Assembly: GCA_950295325.1 (NCBI GenBank)
Contig: OX485803.1
Location: 40,005,554-40,069,553 of the forward strand
Direction of reading: 5' to 3'
Origin: Polytrichum commune
Taxonomy: Eukaryota; Streptophyta; Polytrichopsida; Polytrichales; Polytrichaceae
Length of the DNA: 64,000 nt
How positions within the stretch are numbered: position 1 is the stretch's first letter; each line of letters opens with the position of its first letter. Positions 11,994 through 22,880 of the stretch are shown here, in pieces. The position numbers and the translations under genes are program-made. Below the pieces are notes generated by a model. The model worked only from the letters and a program-made list of their open reading frames with translations. It was not told the DNA's origin and did not search any database.

Positions 11994-13751
11994 TTATGCA
12001 GGCGGTGACACACTAGGCCTTTCAGCTGTGGGAGTACTCAGCTTGACTCCCATCTTCTTGAAGGGTTTAGGATCATCCACCAAAGTTTCTTGTCTCCTCT
12101 TGGCACCAGAAAAGGCAAGCTCCCTCTCTTCACTATCTTCAGAGAATCTATCCTCCACATCAATTTCACCAACTGAAGTTCCTGAGGTTGCTTTCTGCAG
12201 TGGACTTGACTGAGCTGTGCGCAATGTAGGCCCAGAGCCTGGCCGCCCTACCATGCCAGCTGGCCTTGGAGGCCTTGCTGGTCGGACACCATTGGGGAAG
12301 ACATAGGACGGAATCTGCTTTCGGCGAACATGAGAAACATGAAGGTCCATCCCATCTTTCCACATCATGTACTGCATGACAGATGCTTTGAACTCTGTTA
12401 CAGTAGCCCGAATGTCAAATTGCTGCTGAGTGCCTTGCTTCCGCTGCAACCCCATAAAAAATGAACAATGCTGACCCTTCTTGCTGGTATCCACAAACTC
12501 ATTTGGATATGGATGGCACTGGAGCATGCCATATGTGTCCCTCTCAATCTTCAGAGTTAGCTGTCTCAGCCGAGACTCTACCCATCCTTTCCATTTCCGT
12601 AGATCATCGTCATCTGCCGCTGTGATGTCAATTTGTAAGTAATTTTTGTATGTCTCAAAGAAGGGATATGTCTCAAACAATTGGCTCCAATCCGCTTTAT
12701 TTGTTTCTACAGACTCGCACACTGCATTGCCATGCTGAAACTCTTCCGTCATCACACGCAGTGTACTGGTGGACACATTGTAACTGGAATTCATGCAGGG
12801 GTAGGTGGGAGTGATGATGGGCATCAGATGTGTCCTGTCCCTTGGATTCTTTCGTGGATCCCAAACAGGTAATCCAAAAGTCCCCTCTTCAATTGCACAT
12901 AGCATCACCGGGTTTGGCCAACGCCATTGTTTGTAGACTCGGAAGAACCTTGACACAAGCATGCTTGGTACAGCATTTGGGTATAATTGGCATATGCGAG
13001 CCACAAGTAAGGCCCAGTTAACACCTCCCAGGAATCCAGTCACATTTGAATACACACCTCTCCTCTTTGCCCACAGCTTCACACACCTTAGAGTTGTACG
13101 AAAATGCTGAATATTAGGAACAAGACGCAAAATCTGATCTGTCACACGGCAACCGTTCAAACTCCGCACACTCTGCTCATCCACGTTTTGTAAAATGGAG
13201 TCGTGAGATATGTCCAAGTCTTCAGGTATGGCCCACAATGAAAGCCTTGCATACAGGAGATCAATGGAGATTCCGTTGAACTTAAAACTCAACACAGGTA
13301 CATGAGCATCTGGTACAGGGTGAAGCTCAGTAACTCCTTCGGTTTTCTCCAGCAATTCATGCAACTCTATAAAAAAATCTACCTCACGACTAGCATGGCG
13401 CGGACCAACACAAAGGGTATCTATATCTGCACCTGGTCCATGTACACCAAGGCGGTACGAACCAAAGGTGAAGATCTTAGCATTGGCTTCCTGTACCAAC
13501 TGCTCATTGAGGCCTTGCTTCCTTGTCACCATCTTAACCCATGTCTTCACAATCACATCCAGGCGCCCAAGTACTTCTTCTCGTTCCACAGCTTCCTCTC
13601 GACTCTCGTACAGCCCCAAGGTCATCAAACACTTCTCCAGCTCCTCAGTTTTGATGAGGTCCACTGGTGTAGGACCTGTTGTCGAAATTGGTTCTGTCAC
13701 TCCAAGATACTGCCCAGCAGCCTGCATCCCTGCTTGCTTGGTGGAGGCCAT
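11994..13751 (-). CDS. PAPS: Nuclear poly(A) polymerase, intronless reading frame
   Basis: A single uninterrupted frame of 585 residues. It has the plant and animal poly(A) polymerase layout: LGVTEPIS near the N-terminus (16-23); the nucleotidyltransferase block FGSYRLGVHGPGADIDTLCV (96-115) with GS at 97-98 and catalytic aspartates D109 and D111; a third aspartate D164 in ISIDLLYARL; the central domain around LRCVKLWAKRRGVYSN (221-236); and the RNA-binding domain to about residue 485 (IPSYVFPNGVRP). The tail is rich in P, S and E, with a bipartite-looking basic pair KRRQ...KPFKK (551-566) that could be a nuclear signal. The enzyme adds poly(A) to cleaved pre-mRNA. Known Arabidopsis nuclear paralogues are longer (about 700 residues or more) and have several introns, so a frame of this length without introns is unusual. 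A leader intron probably ends about 65 bp upstream. Confidence 0.96.
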   Translation of the reverse strand: MASTKQAGMQAAGQYLGVTEPISTTGPTPVDLIKTEELEKCLMTLGLYESREEAVEREEVLGRLDVIVKTWVKMVTRKQGLNEQLVQEANAKIFTFGSYRLGVHGPGADIDTLCVGPRHASREVDFFIELHELLEKTEGVTELHPVPDAHVPVLSFKFNGISIDLLYARLSLWAIPEDLDISHDSILQNVDEQSVRSLNGCRVTDQILRLVPNIQHFRTTLRCVKLWAKRRGVYSNVTGFLGGVNWALLVARICQLYPNAVPSMLVSRFFRVYKQWRWPNPVMLCAIEEGTFGLPVWDPRKNPRDRTHLMPIITPTYPCMNSSYNVSTSTLRVMTEEFQHGNAVCESVETNKADWSQLFETYPFFETYKNYLQIDITAADDDDLRKWKGWVESRLRQLTLKIERDTYGMLQCHPYPNEFVDTSKKGQHCSFFMGLQRKQGTQQQFDIRATVTEFKASVMQYMMWKDGMDLHVSHVRRKQIPSYVFPNGVRPARPPRPAGMVGRPGSGPTLRTAQSSPLQKATSGTSVGEIDVEDRFSEDSEERELAFSGAKRRQETLVDDPKPFKKMGVKLSTPTAERPSVSPPA

Positions 13752-16700
13752 TGATCAATTCTGGACTCGCAACCGTGGATCAACAAAGGGTTTTCCAAAG
13801 GCCCTTCTTCAGATTCCTCTGAAAGTATGGAGATGTCTTTGAGATTGAGTAAATATGGCGAACCTGGCCTTTACTCTCAAGGCCAGGTCCTCACAAATTA
13901 AGGGTCTCGAAGGCTTTCTGAACTCTTGACCCTGCTCTATAACAGGGTCTACACATACATTAGACTGGTATGTATAAGGTTTGAAGTAGCCAAAATTAAC
14001 TTGGACTACAGTTGTTAAGGGCATTTTTCTTCATCTGTACCTTTAAATCCACTGAAACTGCCACTTTTCTGATAGGATGAAAGAGATGTCAGACGTCTTA
14101 AGTCCCTAATGAAGAACTAGGATAACCGTCAGAAGATGAGACTACAACAACTTCAACTTGCCAAGGGCTGAGTTTACAGATTCATGAAGTTCAAGAGCAA
14201 AGAAATTCTAGTTGCTAGGGTAAAACGACTGCTACAATTATTTTCTTTTGGGATTTTACAACTAGCCTAAGACTATCAAATTTGAACATTAGTGCTCATG
14301 TTGTCAGAGCCAACCAGATTGTCCATACAAATTTGGGCGTATAGATGTAGATTGAAGTTCATAGTGGCTCCGCATCATTCCCAGCAATTTCAGAACCATA
14401 CATAAATGTATATTAGAACTGCATCTGACACAGGACAACCTTCCTAATGGACTGGCTCGATCAAAATCTAAAACTGAGGGTGGACCCTGCGCCAGAGGAA
14501 TGATGGGGGAGTCGCACGCCACATGGAAACACAGAATCTTGGAAAAAAGAAGGCAGAAACAAGAAACACAACCACCAACAAGGAACAAAATATTAGCCAC
14601 CAGAAGCAGACCTCAATGCCAAAATGCACAGAATCTTCTTCAAAACAGGGCCTATTCTGCTTATAGGAGCTAATACTCTTGTTGGGAGATGGAAAATAAC
14701 GATAACCAGCTAGCTGGGTGTCGTAACAACACTGAATAAGGATGGGGTAACATGAAAATGCGATCAGCAATCCATCTACAAAGGCATCTAGAGATGTACA
14801 ATATCGTCCCAACTGCAATCCTAAGGCTAGAAGAAAAGTTTCATTGAATAGCAACAATAAAAGGTTTCAGTTTGACTCTTCTGACATTACTACACTCTTG
14901 CCTGTCCTCCACCAGGGACATGCACAAAGTGCCGACAATACCCCAACAATAGACAGAAGCCTGTACCTTTAGACAGATAGACATCATCTTTCAGATGGCT
15001 GCGAGCGATCTCCATTTTTGTCACACAATTGAACAGAAATGATGGCTGCACTTGTCACTCATACGAAGACTGCTACTTGTCTATTTTCAAAATACGACCT
15101 CCTGTATCATACAGCCAGTAACTTGGTGAGGGTAGTGACAAAAAGCTCACTCTCAAGCCCATTGTGACTAGAACTATCAATGTAGACACGGTATCTGTGT
15201 CAGTGTGTGCAGCACCATTTGCTTTTCTTGACCTCAGAAAATTGATTCATTTAAAGGAAAGGCAAGGTTATCCTCATTTGCTGCATCCTACCCATGTAAT
15301 AAAAGTAGCTCACCGGCTAGGTGCAGAGGAAGAGGAACGATTACCCAGATATCAAAGACCCCCTTAAAAAAGTACACCCATATACCCTACAACATAACTC
15401 TACTGTAAACCGATTTCAAACTGCGACAATTTGACATCCTTCCAATATAGTCAACCTTCAAGCAGAAAACGTATATTGGTTGTCACTTAGAGACTGAAAC
15501 CAGGTTTAGTGATGTGTAGTAAGGGAGACGATGTAAATTAAAAAGTAATTTGTGATGGGCCACCCCTGTATCCCAGTACAAACCCCTTAAAATTCAACAA
15601 GACAACCCTGGGAAAACAGCAGTTTCCTACTCTGCAGTAGTAACCAAAATAATGAAAAAGTGATTTAAGCCCCATCCAGTTCCATACCTACACAACCCTA
15701 AATCTACAGCTCCATAGAAATTCAATGGAAATAGCTCCAGAAACGTGTTGAAATGACAGCCAGAGGTTAAGTCCTACAATATTCAGCTCATGAGCTCCTA
15801 TGCAATTTGCAACTGCAAAATATTCGTGAAATTATGCAGTATGAGATGCTTTATTCACACACTACCTCCACATGCGTCCTCCTCATCCAAATTATGAAGT
15901 TTTAATGATAGTGCGACCATAAGAGAGGAAAACTCAGAATGACTTGCCTGTATTAAAAAGTGCACCTTCACAAAGGTTCCTTCCTATTGCACTATATTAT
16001 CAACCTCCGCATTGAAAGGACACTCTACAAGTAATGAAGACAAACCCTAGCACTACATAATGAAACACTAAAGCCATGGTCAATTTGACACACAGCTCTG
16101 TCTTCTTCTCAATTTGTAGTCGAAAGAAAGCTATGAGCAAGGCTCAATCCCTCCACAAATAAGTCCAACACTCCTAAAGCGTGGTCAACAGAAGAATATG
16201 TCACTTTCCCCATATCCTTAAGAAACACTCGAACGAATTCACCTGACCTCAAACTATTCAAAAACACGTCGATCCCTAATCACCCCCCGCAACCGACATG
16301 ACTACAAACAAAGGTGTCCGAACTTACAAGTCTCTATAGAGAAAGAGAGAAAGGAGAGAGAGAGAGAAGAGAGAAACGAGAGCTGCGAGAGTTGAGCAAA
16401 ACATCATCCGGCACTTCATCATCCGGGTTGCAACAGATGCAGAGAAACAGAAACAGACACGTACTCATAGTTAGTTCCCTCGCTGATTTGGGGTTCCCTT
16501 GCCCCGAAAGTCAACACTGCAAAAATCGTCCTCCCGGGCTCAAATCGGGGCCGAAAACGTTCGTGTTTTTTTTGTCCAGCAGGGCAGCAAGACGGACGGG
16601 GGCTGGTACGACGAGTGCTGTGCGCCTACGGCGTGGCCATGGCTTTGGCGATGGCGGGGCTGGGGGATCGGGGCGGGGCGGGACGAGGTCCGATGGCGCT

Positions 16701-16900
16701 CGGCATTCGTCCCGCGGCCAAAGCGCGAAAGACTAAACCCTCATAACCCTAGAAATTCGGCCCTTGTAGCACCTCCGTCACCGGCTGGCCCGGTTCCCGG
16801 TCGCGCCCCTGTCACTACCTTTGGTCGGCTACTGGTTGGTGGAGAGGAGGGAGGGCCTGTTGCATACGAGCGTAGTAAGTTACTAACTCTCTAAGGTTTG
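13752..16900 (-). promoter_or_regulatory. Leader exon, leader intron and promoter region of the poly(A) polymerase gene
   Basis: On the minus strand, a CT-rich stretch (complement of the GA-rich 16335-16380) is followed by a consensus donor GTAAGT at 16327-16322. A plausible acceptor TTTCAG lies at about 13817-13820, 65 bp before the ATG, implying a leader intron of about 2.5 kb. The GC-rich block 16330-16900 carries two telo-box motifs (AAACCCT at 16735-16741 and AACCCTA at 16745-16751), typical of plant promoters and leaders. Open frames in the intron and in the GC-rich block on either strand show no family resemblance. The transcription start is inferred, not seen. Confidence 0.6.
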
Positions 16901-16959
16901 TGCATGAGGTAGATGGGTCTTTGAATGGTTACTTCTTTCCACTAGCCCACTTCTCCTAG

Positions 16960-17290
16960 GATATCAAACACACGATGATTATTAGTACGACATGGTTAGC
17001 AAATCCAAATTGAGGTCATAGCCACTTTCCTCGTAAGTTTTGGAGTTCATATGAATATCTTACTCACTATCACAACGAGGATTCTCATGTTCATTAAATG
17101 GTCATATGGATTTCCCCGATTGTGTTGATTATTGAACCTATAATGATTAGCATGTTTTGAGCATGCAATTCAAACTTTTTTAAACATGGTCTTCTTGATA
17201 TTCTCTCTTGGAGCAACCTTAAACCATGTACCACTGAAATATAGGTAGCCGATTAAGAAAAATAACTCAATAAGGGTTGTCCACCTTACT
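16960..17290 (+). repeat. Dispersed repeat R1, full-length-like copy
   Basis: Matches 55440-55800 in the same orientation and 20514-20685 inverted. Shared words include AAATCCAAAT, CATAGCCA, TTTCCT, AGCTCATATGAA-like words, ATTGAACCTA and AGGTAGCCGATTAAG-like words. It starts about 60 bp beyond the poly(A) polymerase promoter block. Confidence 0.75.
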
Positions 17291-17395
17291 AGAGGGAGAG
17301 AATTATCGCATATGAGCATGAGGGCAGTCGAGTCATTTGAGATGACTTGGCCAAACCCATAGAGGATCCAGCTTTTATATTGGATATGTGGGAGG

Positions 17396-17396
<1 letters not shown>

Positions 17397-17440
<44 letters not shown>
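17397..17440. repeat. CT dinucleotide microsatellite
   Basis: Twenty-two uninterrupted CT units. Confidence 0.97.
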
Positions 17441-17444
<4 letters not shown>

Positions 17445-18038
17445 ATAATCACTCTCAATTAGAGTTTTCTTTAAAGAATCTCAAAAAGTATTGCTTTGTT
17501 ACGGAAGTTTTATGTTCATAGTGTTTAAGGATGATTCAAGTGATGTCAAAACCTCCAATTTTGGTGAAACGAAGAGGACATTGTACCATGCCTTTACTCA
17601 AGCACATGACGTTCGTCCAACTTACCACATAAATGACCTATAGGCGCACACAGAATATCACACATGTTCTTCTTCCCCATTATCCCTATATATAGAAAAT
17701 TATATATACAAGGATCCTTTTACTTTACTTTTTGCATCTTCCTTTTATTTTATGATCTTCCTTTTATCGTAACTATCAAACTCCTCATCCATCCACTCTC
17801 CTTAGCCTTGTATATTCATCCCTACATCTTTCCATCATCTTTCATTTCCTATTTCCCAATTAGTCCATAACAAATGTGTTGATTTGGCTACATGATGTTT
17901 AGATAAATGTGAATTGCATCGCAATCTCTTGAACGACTAATCTTTGAGATGTATGTGGGTCCATGAATAAAAGGCTTTGATTGGTAGACCCATTTAGCAC
18001 ATATTGACAATCTCATGTATGACCATATTTATTTATTT

Positions 18039-18069
18039 GTGTGTGTGTGTGTTTTGGGGGGGGGGGGGG
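18039..18069. repeat. GT tract followed by a run of 14 G
   Basis: A (GT)n stretch followed by TTT and an uninterrupted G homopolymer at 18056-18069. The length of such a run is prone to sequencing error. Confidence 0.9.
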
Positions 18070-18273
18070 ATATGAAGGTATGCTTGACCACAACAATCAA
18101 TGAAAGGGAAAAGTGCTCATCACAACTATCACTTCTTATGGAGAGATGGTAAGAACTTCCAGGTTGAATGCAACCTGAGAGCACATATGCTATTTGAAAC
18201 ACAAGTTTAATTTTTGAACAATATTATGATCATGTTAGACTATCTAACTTGGGTTTTTTAATTGTTTATGATA

Positions 18274-18462
18274 TTTAGTGTCACTTACTATTTGGAGTTA
18301 CATAGTGCTATAACATTTTACTATGGATCTCACTTTCTACTAACAAAGGTCAAATTGGTTGTTTGGACACTATATAACATTAACATTTTTACTTGGTAGA
18401 AATCTACACTAACAATAAAATGTTATAGCAATGCATAACTCCAAATAGTAAGTGACACTAAA
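18274..18462 (-). mobile_element. MITE, family M189
   Basis: A 189-bp element with long, nearly perfect terminal inverted repeats: TTTAGTGTCACTTACTATTT at the left is mirrored at the right end, continuing through GGAGTTA and an AGTGCTATAACATTTTA-like segment for about 45 bp. The centre contains TTGTTTGGACACTATATAAC, the inverse of the core in the copies at 2606-2810 and 37562-37753. It is non-coding, so it would need a transposase from elsewhere. Confidence 0.85.
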
Positions 18463-19755
18463 CACCATAACACAATGTAGTTGTTTGTTAATTGGTGAAG
18501 GGAAGGGTTAGTCACTTACCAATTCTATCAAAAGATATGAACCAAAAATGGTTTCTCTGATTGTGGGAATAGAGTTGTGGTTAATTTATAAACACCTTTG
18601 AATTTGATATAGTTTCTAGATCGGTTATATAGCTAAGGTTACTTCATGTAAAACATAATTTTTTTCAATATAAAGTGTGAGCAAAGGATCAAAGCACATC
18701 CATACAAAGACTTAAGGGCACACTTCCATGTGTTGACAAAATCAGCAAAAACCACTAGATGACCAGTGGTATATGCAATGACTAGTGGTATATGCTTGTG
18801 TGATTGCTTAGGGTGGTATAGGAAGGTTCTCAAATACTTCTAATATGTGCATGGGGATTTGGGTGGCCCCGACTACTATACTGAAGTGTACTATGTTATT
18901 TATGCGTGCTATGCATGTTATGAGTCCAATTGTCAAATTCAAGTATGTATGTTTTTGTACAACCAAAATAGGTTTTCTAAAAAATCTACCATGCTAAAAC
19001 ATTATGTTGCTTACACTGTATAAATAACAATATGGTCAATAAAATTGACAAAAACAACACTATTCTTTATAAATGCAATGAAATGTCTTAGTATGAATAA
19101 AAATTCATTTAAACTTTTGAAATAATATCTAAGATTAAAATGCATGATTAAAATTTTCTCATCTAAAAGAAAAAAATATGTAATTTTTATTCACAAACAA
19201 ACAATCTTCGATTAAATGATAAGAGTGTCATTTGGGTTAATTTTGATTTTAATAAAACTAGCGGTCCCAATGTTTTCCAATTGGAAAGTCTAATTACCTT
19301 AGCAGTGCGTTTTCAATTCTCAATCCGTGAATAACCATAGATCACATCATTAAAACACTGTTGCAAAAATTTAGGCCAAAAGTATGTTAATGTTTGTTGT
19401 TTATTTTAGAATGATAGGAAAGAAAGTTTTGCACATGAAAGCACCAATGTTACATATTTGTGTTGCAAATCAAAATCAAAATCCAAGAACTTCCTTATAT
19501 TGAACATATTCAAGTTATTCAAGTTATAACACATCTAAAAAATTATGTATTTCTAAATGAATCTTATAATCTACAAAAGTAAAACCAATACGAGGGTGCC
19601 TTACTCAAATTATAATCAATTTTTGTATGGCAAAGTCCATATGACTCATTCCGATATTTAGGCACACATAAACTAATTGGGAAGAGAGCAAAACCTAGTG
19701 TAAAAAACCAAATACAATAGATTTGGGTTGGTTTTCTTGAGATCTATTATTGAAA

Positions 19756-20093
19756 GGACCACTACACACACAAGCCAAGGTCCATGACCATGTAATTGTG
19801 AGGGCCCTTAATTCTCATCCAAAGTTCGTGCCACCAACATGGTCTACCGGAATTTGTATAAGATCTACCTCTTGGAGGTGGGCCTCATGCAAATTCTAGC
19901 AGACCATGAAACATTATTTCTAATATGGCATGTAGGAATCCATGTAGACTTTTCATCCATGATGATTTTTTCATGCCCTTAGGCCTTCACCTTTTAGTGT
20001 CAAATGAACTTGGACGGTCTCAACCTTTTAACCAACGAGAAATTTTAGAATGCAATAGTCACGGGCCTTCAATCTCATGTTTGAAGTGGTTAT
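19756..20093 (-). mobile_element. Family B MITE, shortened and diverged copy
   Basis: The ends GGACCACTACACACACAAGCC and TTGAAGTGGTTAT are degenerate versions of the terminal repeats of the 499-bp element at 20689-21187. The body carries inverted versions of its CATGGTC, TTTCATGGTC and CACCTCTTAGAGGT-like segments. About 340 bp long. Confidence 0.65.
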
Positions 20094-20120
20094 TGCGCAC
20101 TGAACTCCTTTTGTATTAGG

Positions 20121-20685
20121 TGATAAACTTAATTTGACCATATACGACCCAAATCTTGGATTTTATAAAAGTTTGTGCATGTCACAATGTGAATTCTCTT
20201 GCTACCAATCTTTCAGATGCTTTTAAAGGTATGACAACATGCTTGTCATGTTTTCATTTATTATCATAATTATTCACGAGATACTCCGTGATCGGCCTAT
20301 GCAAGTCTAGCTTAGTCCACTGACACCCCACAAAATCAAATATGACAAGTTTACTAAAAAACAATTATAGCCCAACCTAACTCTCTTAGCATGTTTAGTT
20401 AAGCCTTAAGAGAACTCGAATGACTATTCAAATTATTCTCATTGAGTTTGGTATGGATCAAAAAATTGTCACCAAAAGAAATGTGTTCAAAAAAGATAAA
20501 ACTTCGTACTCATAATATGCTAACCATTCTAACATCAAGCATCGACATGATTGAGGAGACCTATATGACCACTTAATAAGCACGAGGATCTTCACTTTGC
20601 TAATGAATCAAATATTCATATGAGCTTCAAGAATTATGAGGAAAGTGGCTACGGCCTCGATTTGGAATTGCAAACCATCTCGTAC
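20121..20685. repeat. Decayed repeats including an inverted R1 fragment
   Basis: Positions 20514-20685 are a diverged reverse complement of R1 (compare 16970-17160: GTGGTCATATAGG, AGTGGCTACGGCC and TTTGGAATTGC versus their complements). Positions 20270-20540 resemble 25060-25260 weakly (CTAGCTTRGYCCACYRA and related words). Confidence 0.55.
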
Positions 20686-20688
20686 TAA

Positions 20689-21187
20689 GGGCCACTTCAC
20701 ACACGAGACTAAGAGCCCATGACCATTACACTTCAAGCACTCTCATTGGTGGAAATGGCGGAGACGGTCCAAGTTCGCTTCACACTACGCTTGAGGGACC
20801 AACGGAGCATGTGAATGCAAGGTGGATGTAAAGTCCACATAGATTCCTACATGGCACTGAATGGATTGTGTTTCATGGTCACTTGGATTATTTTCAAAAA
20901 CCACCTCTTAGAGGTAGACCTAACACAAAACTGGGAGACCATGGCACTCCGAATGCTCACAACCATTGGTTCATTCTATTTCATCATGTGTGAAGACCCG
21001 CATGAATAAAAAATCATTGAATTAGCACTTGGTTGAGGGCCCAATCACTTATGACTTCACACTACACTTGAGAGCCCGTGACCACATTACATGATTTTGG
21101 AGGTGTGTTAGGACAACCTTTGGACAATTTCTTTTGGGCTCTCACAATTTCATAGTCACGGCTCTTGGCTCGTGTGTGAAGTGGCCC
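20689..21187 (+). mobile_element. Family B MITE with perfect terminal repeats and TAA target duplication
   Basis: A 499-bp element. Its first 19 bases GGGCCACTTCACACACGAG are perfectly mirrored at its right end, and it is flanked by TAA at 20686-20688 and 21188-21190. A 3-bp TAA/TTA target and GGGCC-type ends are characteristic of PIF/Harbinger-derived (Tourist-like) MITEs. Diverged relatives lie at 19756-20093 and in the SDH2 intron at 36360-36849. There is no open frame of note. Confidence 0.9.
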
Positions 21188-21358
21188 TAACTCTCAATTG
21201 CATGTTTTGTATCCTATGAGAAGTGCGTGTAGAGAGGAAAGTATCCATATTACACACCTTAATGATGAGTGGATAAGTCACACGGTCATATCACTCTTTA
21301 GGTGTACTTTGGGATCCACTTCACCTTCAATTATATACAAGGTCGCATTCAAGACTAA

Positions 21359-22563
21359 GGGGCGGTTTACACTATGGACCATGAAGTTGGACCAGGGCTC
21401 TGCAAGGCAGCTGATTGGCTCTTGAAGTTGTCCCGGGACAACTTCGGTTTACACTAAGGAAAAAATGGCAGAGGGACCATGGAGGTTGAGGTCCCCAAAA
21501 TATAATTTTTAAGGCCTAATAAATGCACTGACATGGTCCAACGGGTTTTACGTTGAGAGAGGCAAGAGAGGTGGTCTGGTAGGAAAAGGCAAGGGCCCAT
21601 GTCAGAGAAATGCCATTTCAAGAATGTTTTAATGAATCTACCTTTTATGTGCCTTAATTATATTATAGCCCATGAGACATACCAGCACTATCTTGCCCTA
21701 CCCTTTAAACCCGCTTACACGTGTTTCATCAAACAACGCGGGACATCTAGAACTCAAGAATTCAAGTGCAGATTTGTTTTTTTGGTCTACCAGCTGCAAT
21801 GTTTGGAATTTGGAGGCGTGTAATGTACCGTTGGAAAGGTCTTGAAAATACCTTTCCAACGGTATATTACACGCCCCAAAATGTTTAAAAACTACAGTTG
21901 CAAAAGAATAAAGAAAAATACATAGTCGTTTAGTGATTGTAGATCAGGGTGGTCAAAAGAAGCGCAATGGGAAATCTTCTAACATTAATTATCAAAGAAT
22001 TGAAATTTAGTGTTGAGCAAGGTTGGGTGGTAACAACATTAGATATAATCAAACACTAAATATCCTATTTAGTGTAGTGAAACACAAGGTACATGTCACA
22101 TGTACAATTGAATCACTCATTTTCTTTTTGTAAAAATTGTTGTGAGAAGATTTGCAAGCCACATCTTCGACACATTTAACAAGAAGTGAAGATAGTTGAA
22201 GCCTAAGAGATGACAAGAGAATGATCAAACTTTAAGGCGAAAAGAAGAAAAAACTAATTGACAAGATAAGTGAAGGCATATGCAGGCAAGTGAAGGCAAA
22301 TTGAAGTCAACAAAATGGTCAAACTTCATTTTTCCCCAAAACTGCCCTTTTTGGGCTTATATTAAAAAAATCAGCACATCCACTTCTTGCCGCATGGTCA
22401 TTCTTCATGGTCCACATTCGGTTTACACCTAGTGAAGGGCCCATGAACCATGAAAACTAATATTTTAGTAACTCGGACCATGGAAGTCACCCCATGAAGT
22501 TGTCCCACGCAAAATAGGCCTCTTACGTGGGACGACTTCATGGTCCATAGTGTAAACCACCCC
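21359..22563 (+). mobile_element. Family A Harbinger-like element, 1.2-kb copy 1 (left arm of the large inverted repeat)
   Basis: A 1205-bp element. Its ends are GGGGCGGTTTACACTATGGA and the mirrored GGGGTGGTTTACACTATGGA, flanked by TAA at 21356-21358 and 22564-22566. GGTTTACAC-type words recur inside both ends, as is common for transposase-binding sites. It contains a 63-bp internal palindrome at 21815-21877, a fragment with TTTAGTG-type MITE ends near 22050-22076, and a 74-codon frame at 21599-21823 without similarity to known proteins. It is non-autonomous. Confidence 0.92.
21815..21877. repeat. Internal palindrome of family A copy 1
   Basis: GGCGTGTAATGTACCGTTGG...AAGGT and its near-perfect complement are separated by about 9 bp. 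The arms are about 26 bp with one or two mismatches. The equivalent palindrome in the second copy is at 23586-23646. Confidence 0.9.
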
Positions 22564-22880
22564 TAAGTTAGTGGCACACCTCAGACACCATACATCATGA
22601 AGAATTTCAAGTGGCTATGGAACATTATCCATATCGTGTTGTGTGCAAGCTCCACGTCAGATATGTCAACTTGATTGTTGTAGGTACTAGATAAGATATT
22701 GGTAAATAAGCGAACTTTCTTTCCGAGTCTAATTGCCAATTTTGGGATTGTGTGGGATGGTCAGCTTTGCATGCAAGAGCATGTCGGTAAGCTTAAATAA
22801 TAAAGGATTCAACCAAGCCCATTGAACTTTAGTTGTATGTGAATGTTAAGTTATGCTAAGTTATTCATGATGTTGCTTAA

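Larger units (their letters stand above)
17441..19755. other. Intergenic AT-rich DNA
   Basis: Apart from the GT/G tract at 18039-18069 and the MITE at 18274-18462, nothing was recognised. Short open frames are AT-driven and unconvincing. Confidence 0.5.

Noticed and set aside
14468-14857. 129-codon minus-strand frame with hydrophobic stretches
   Set aside because: It lies in the proposed leader intron, shows no recognisable family and has no exon partners.
16314-16894. Plus-strand frames of 131 and 140 codons in the GC-rich block
   Set aside because: Low-complexity, arginine-rich translations with no family resemblance. The block fits better as the leader and promoter of the poly(A) polymerase gene on the other strand.
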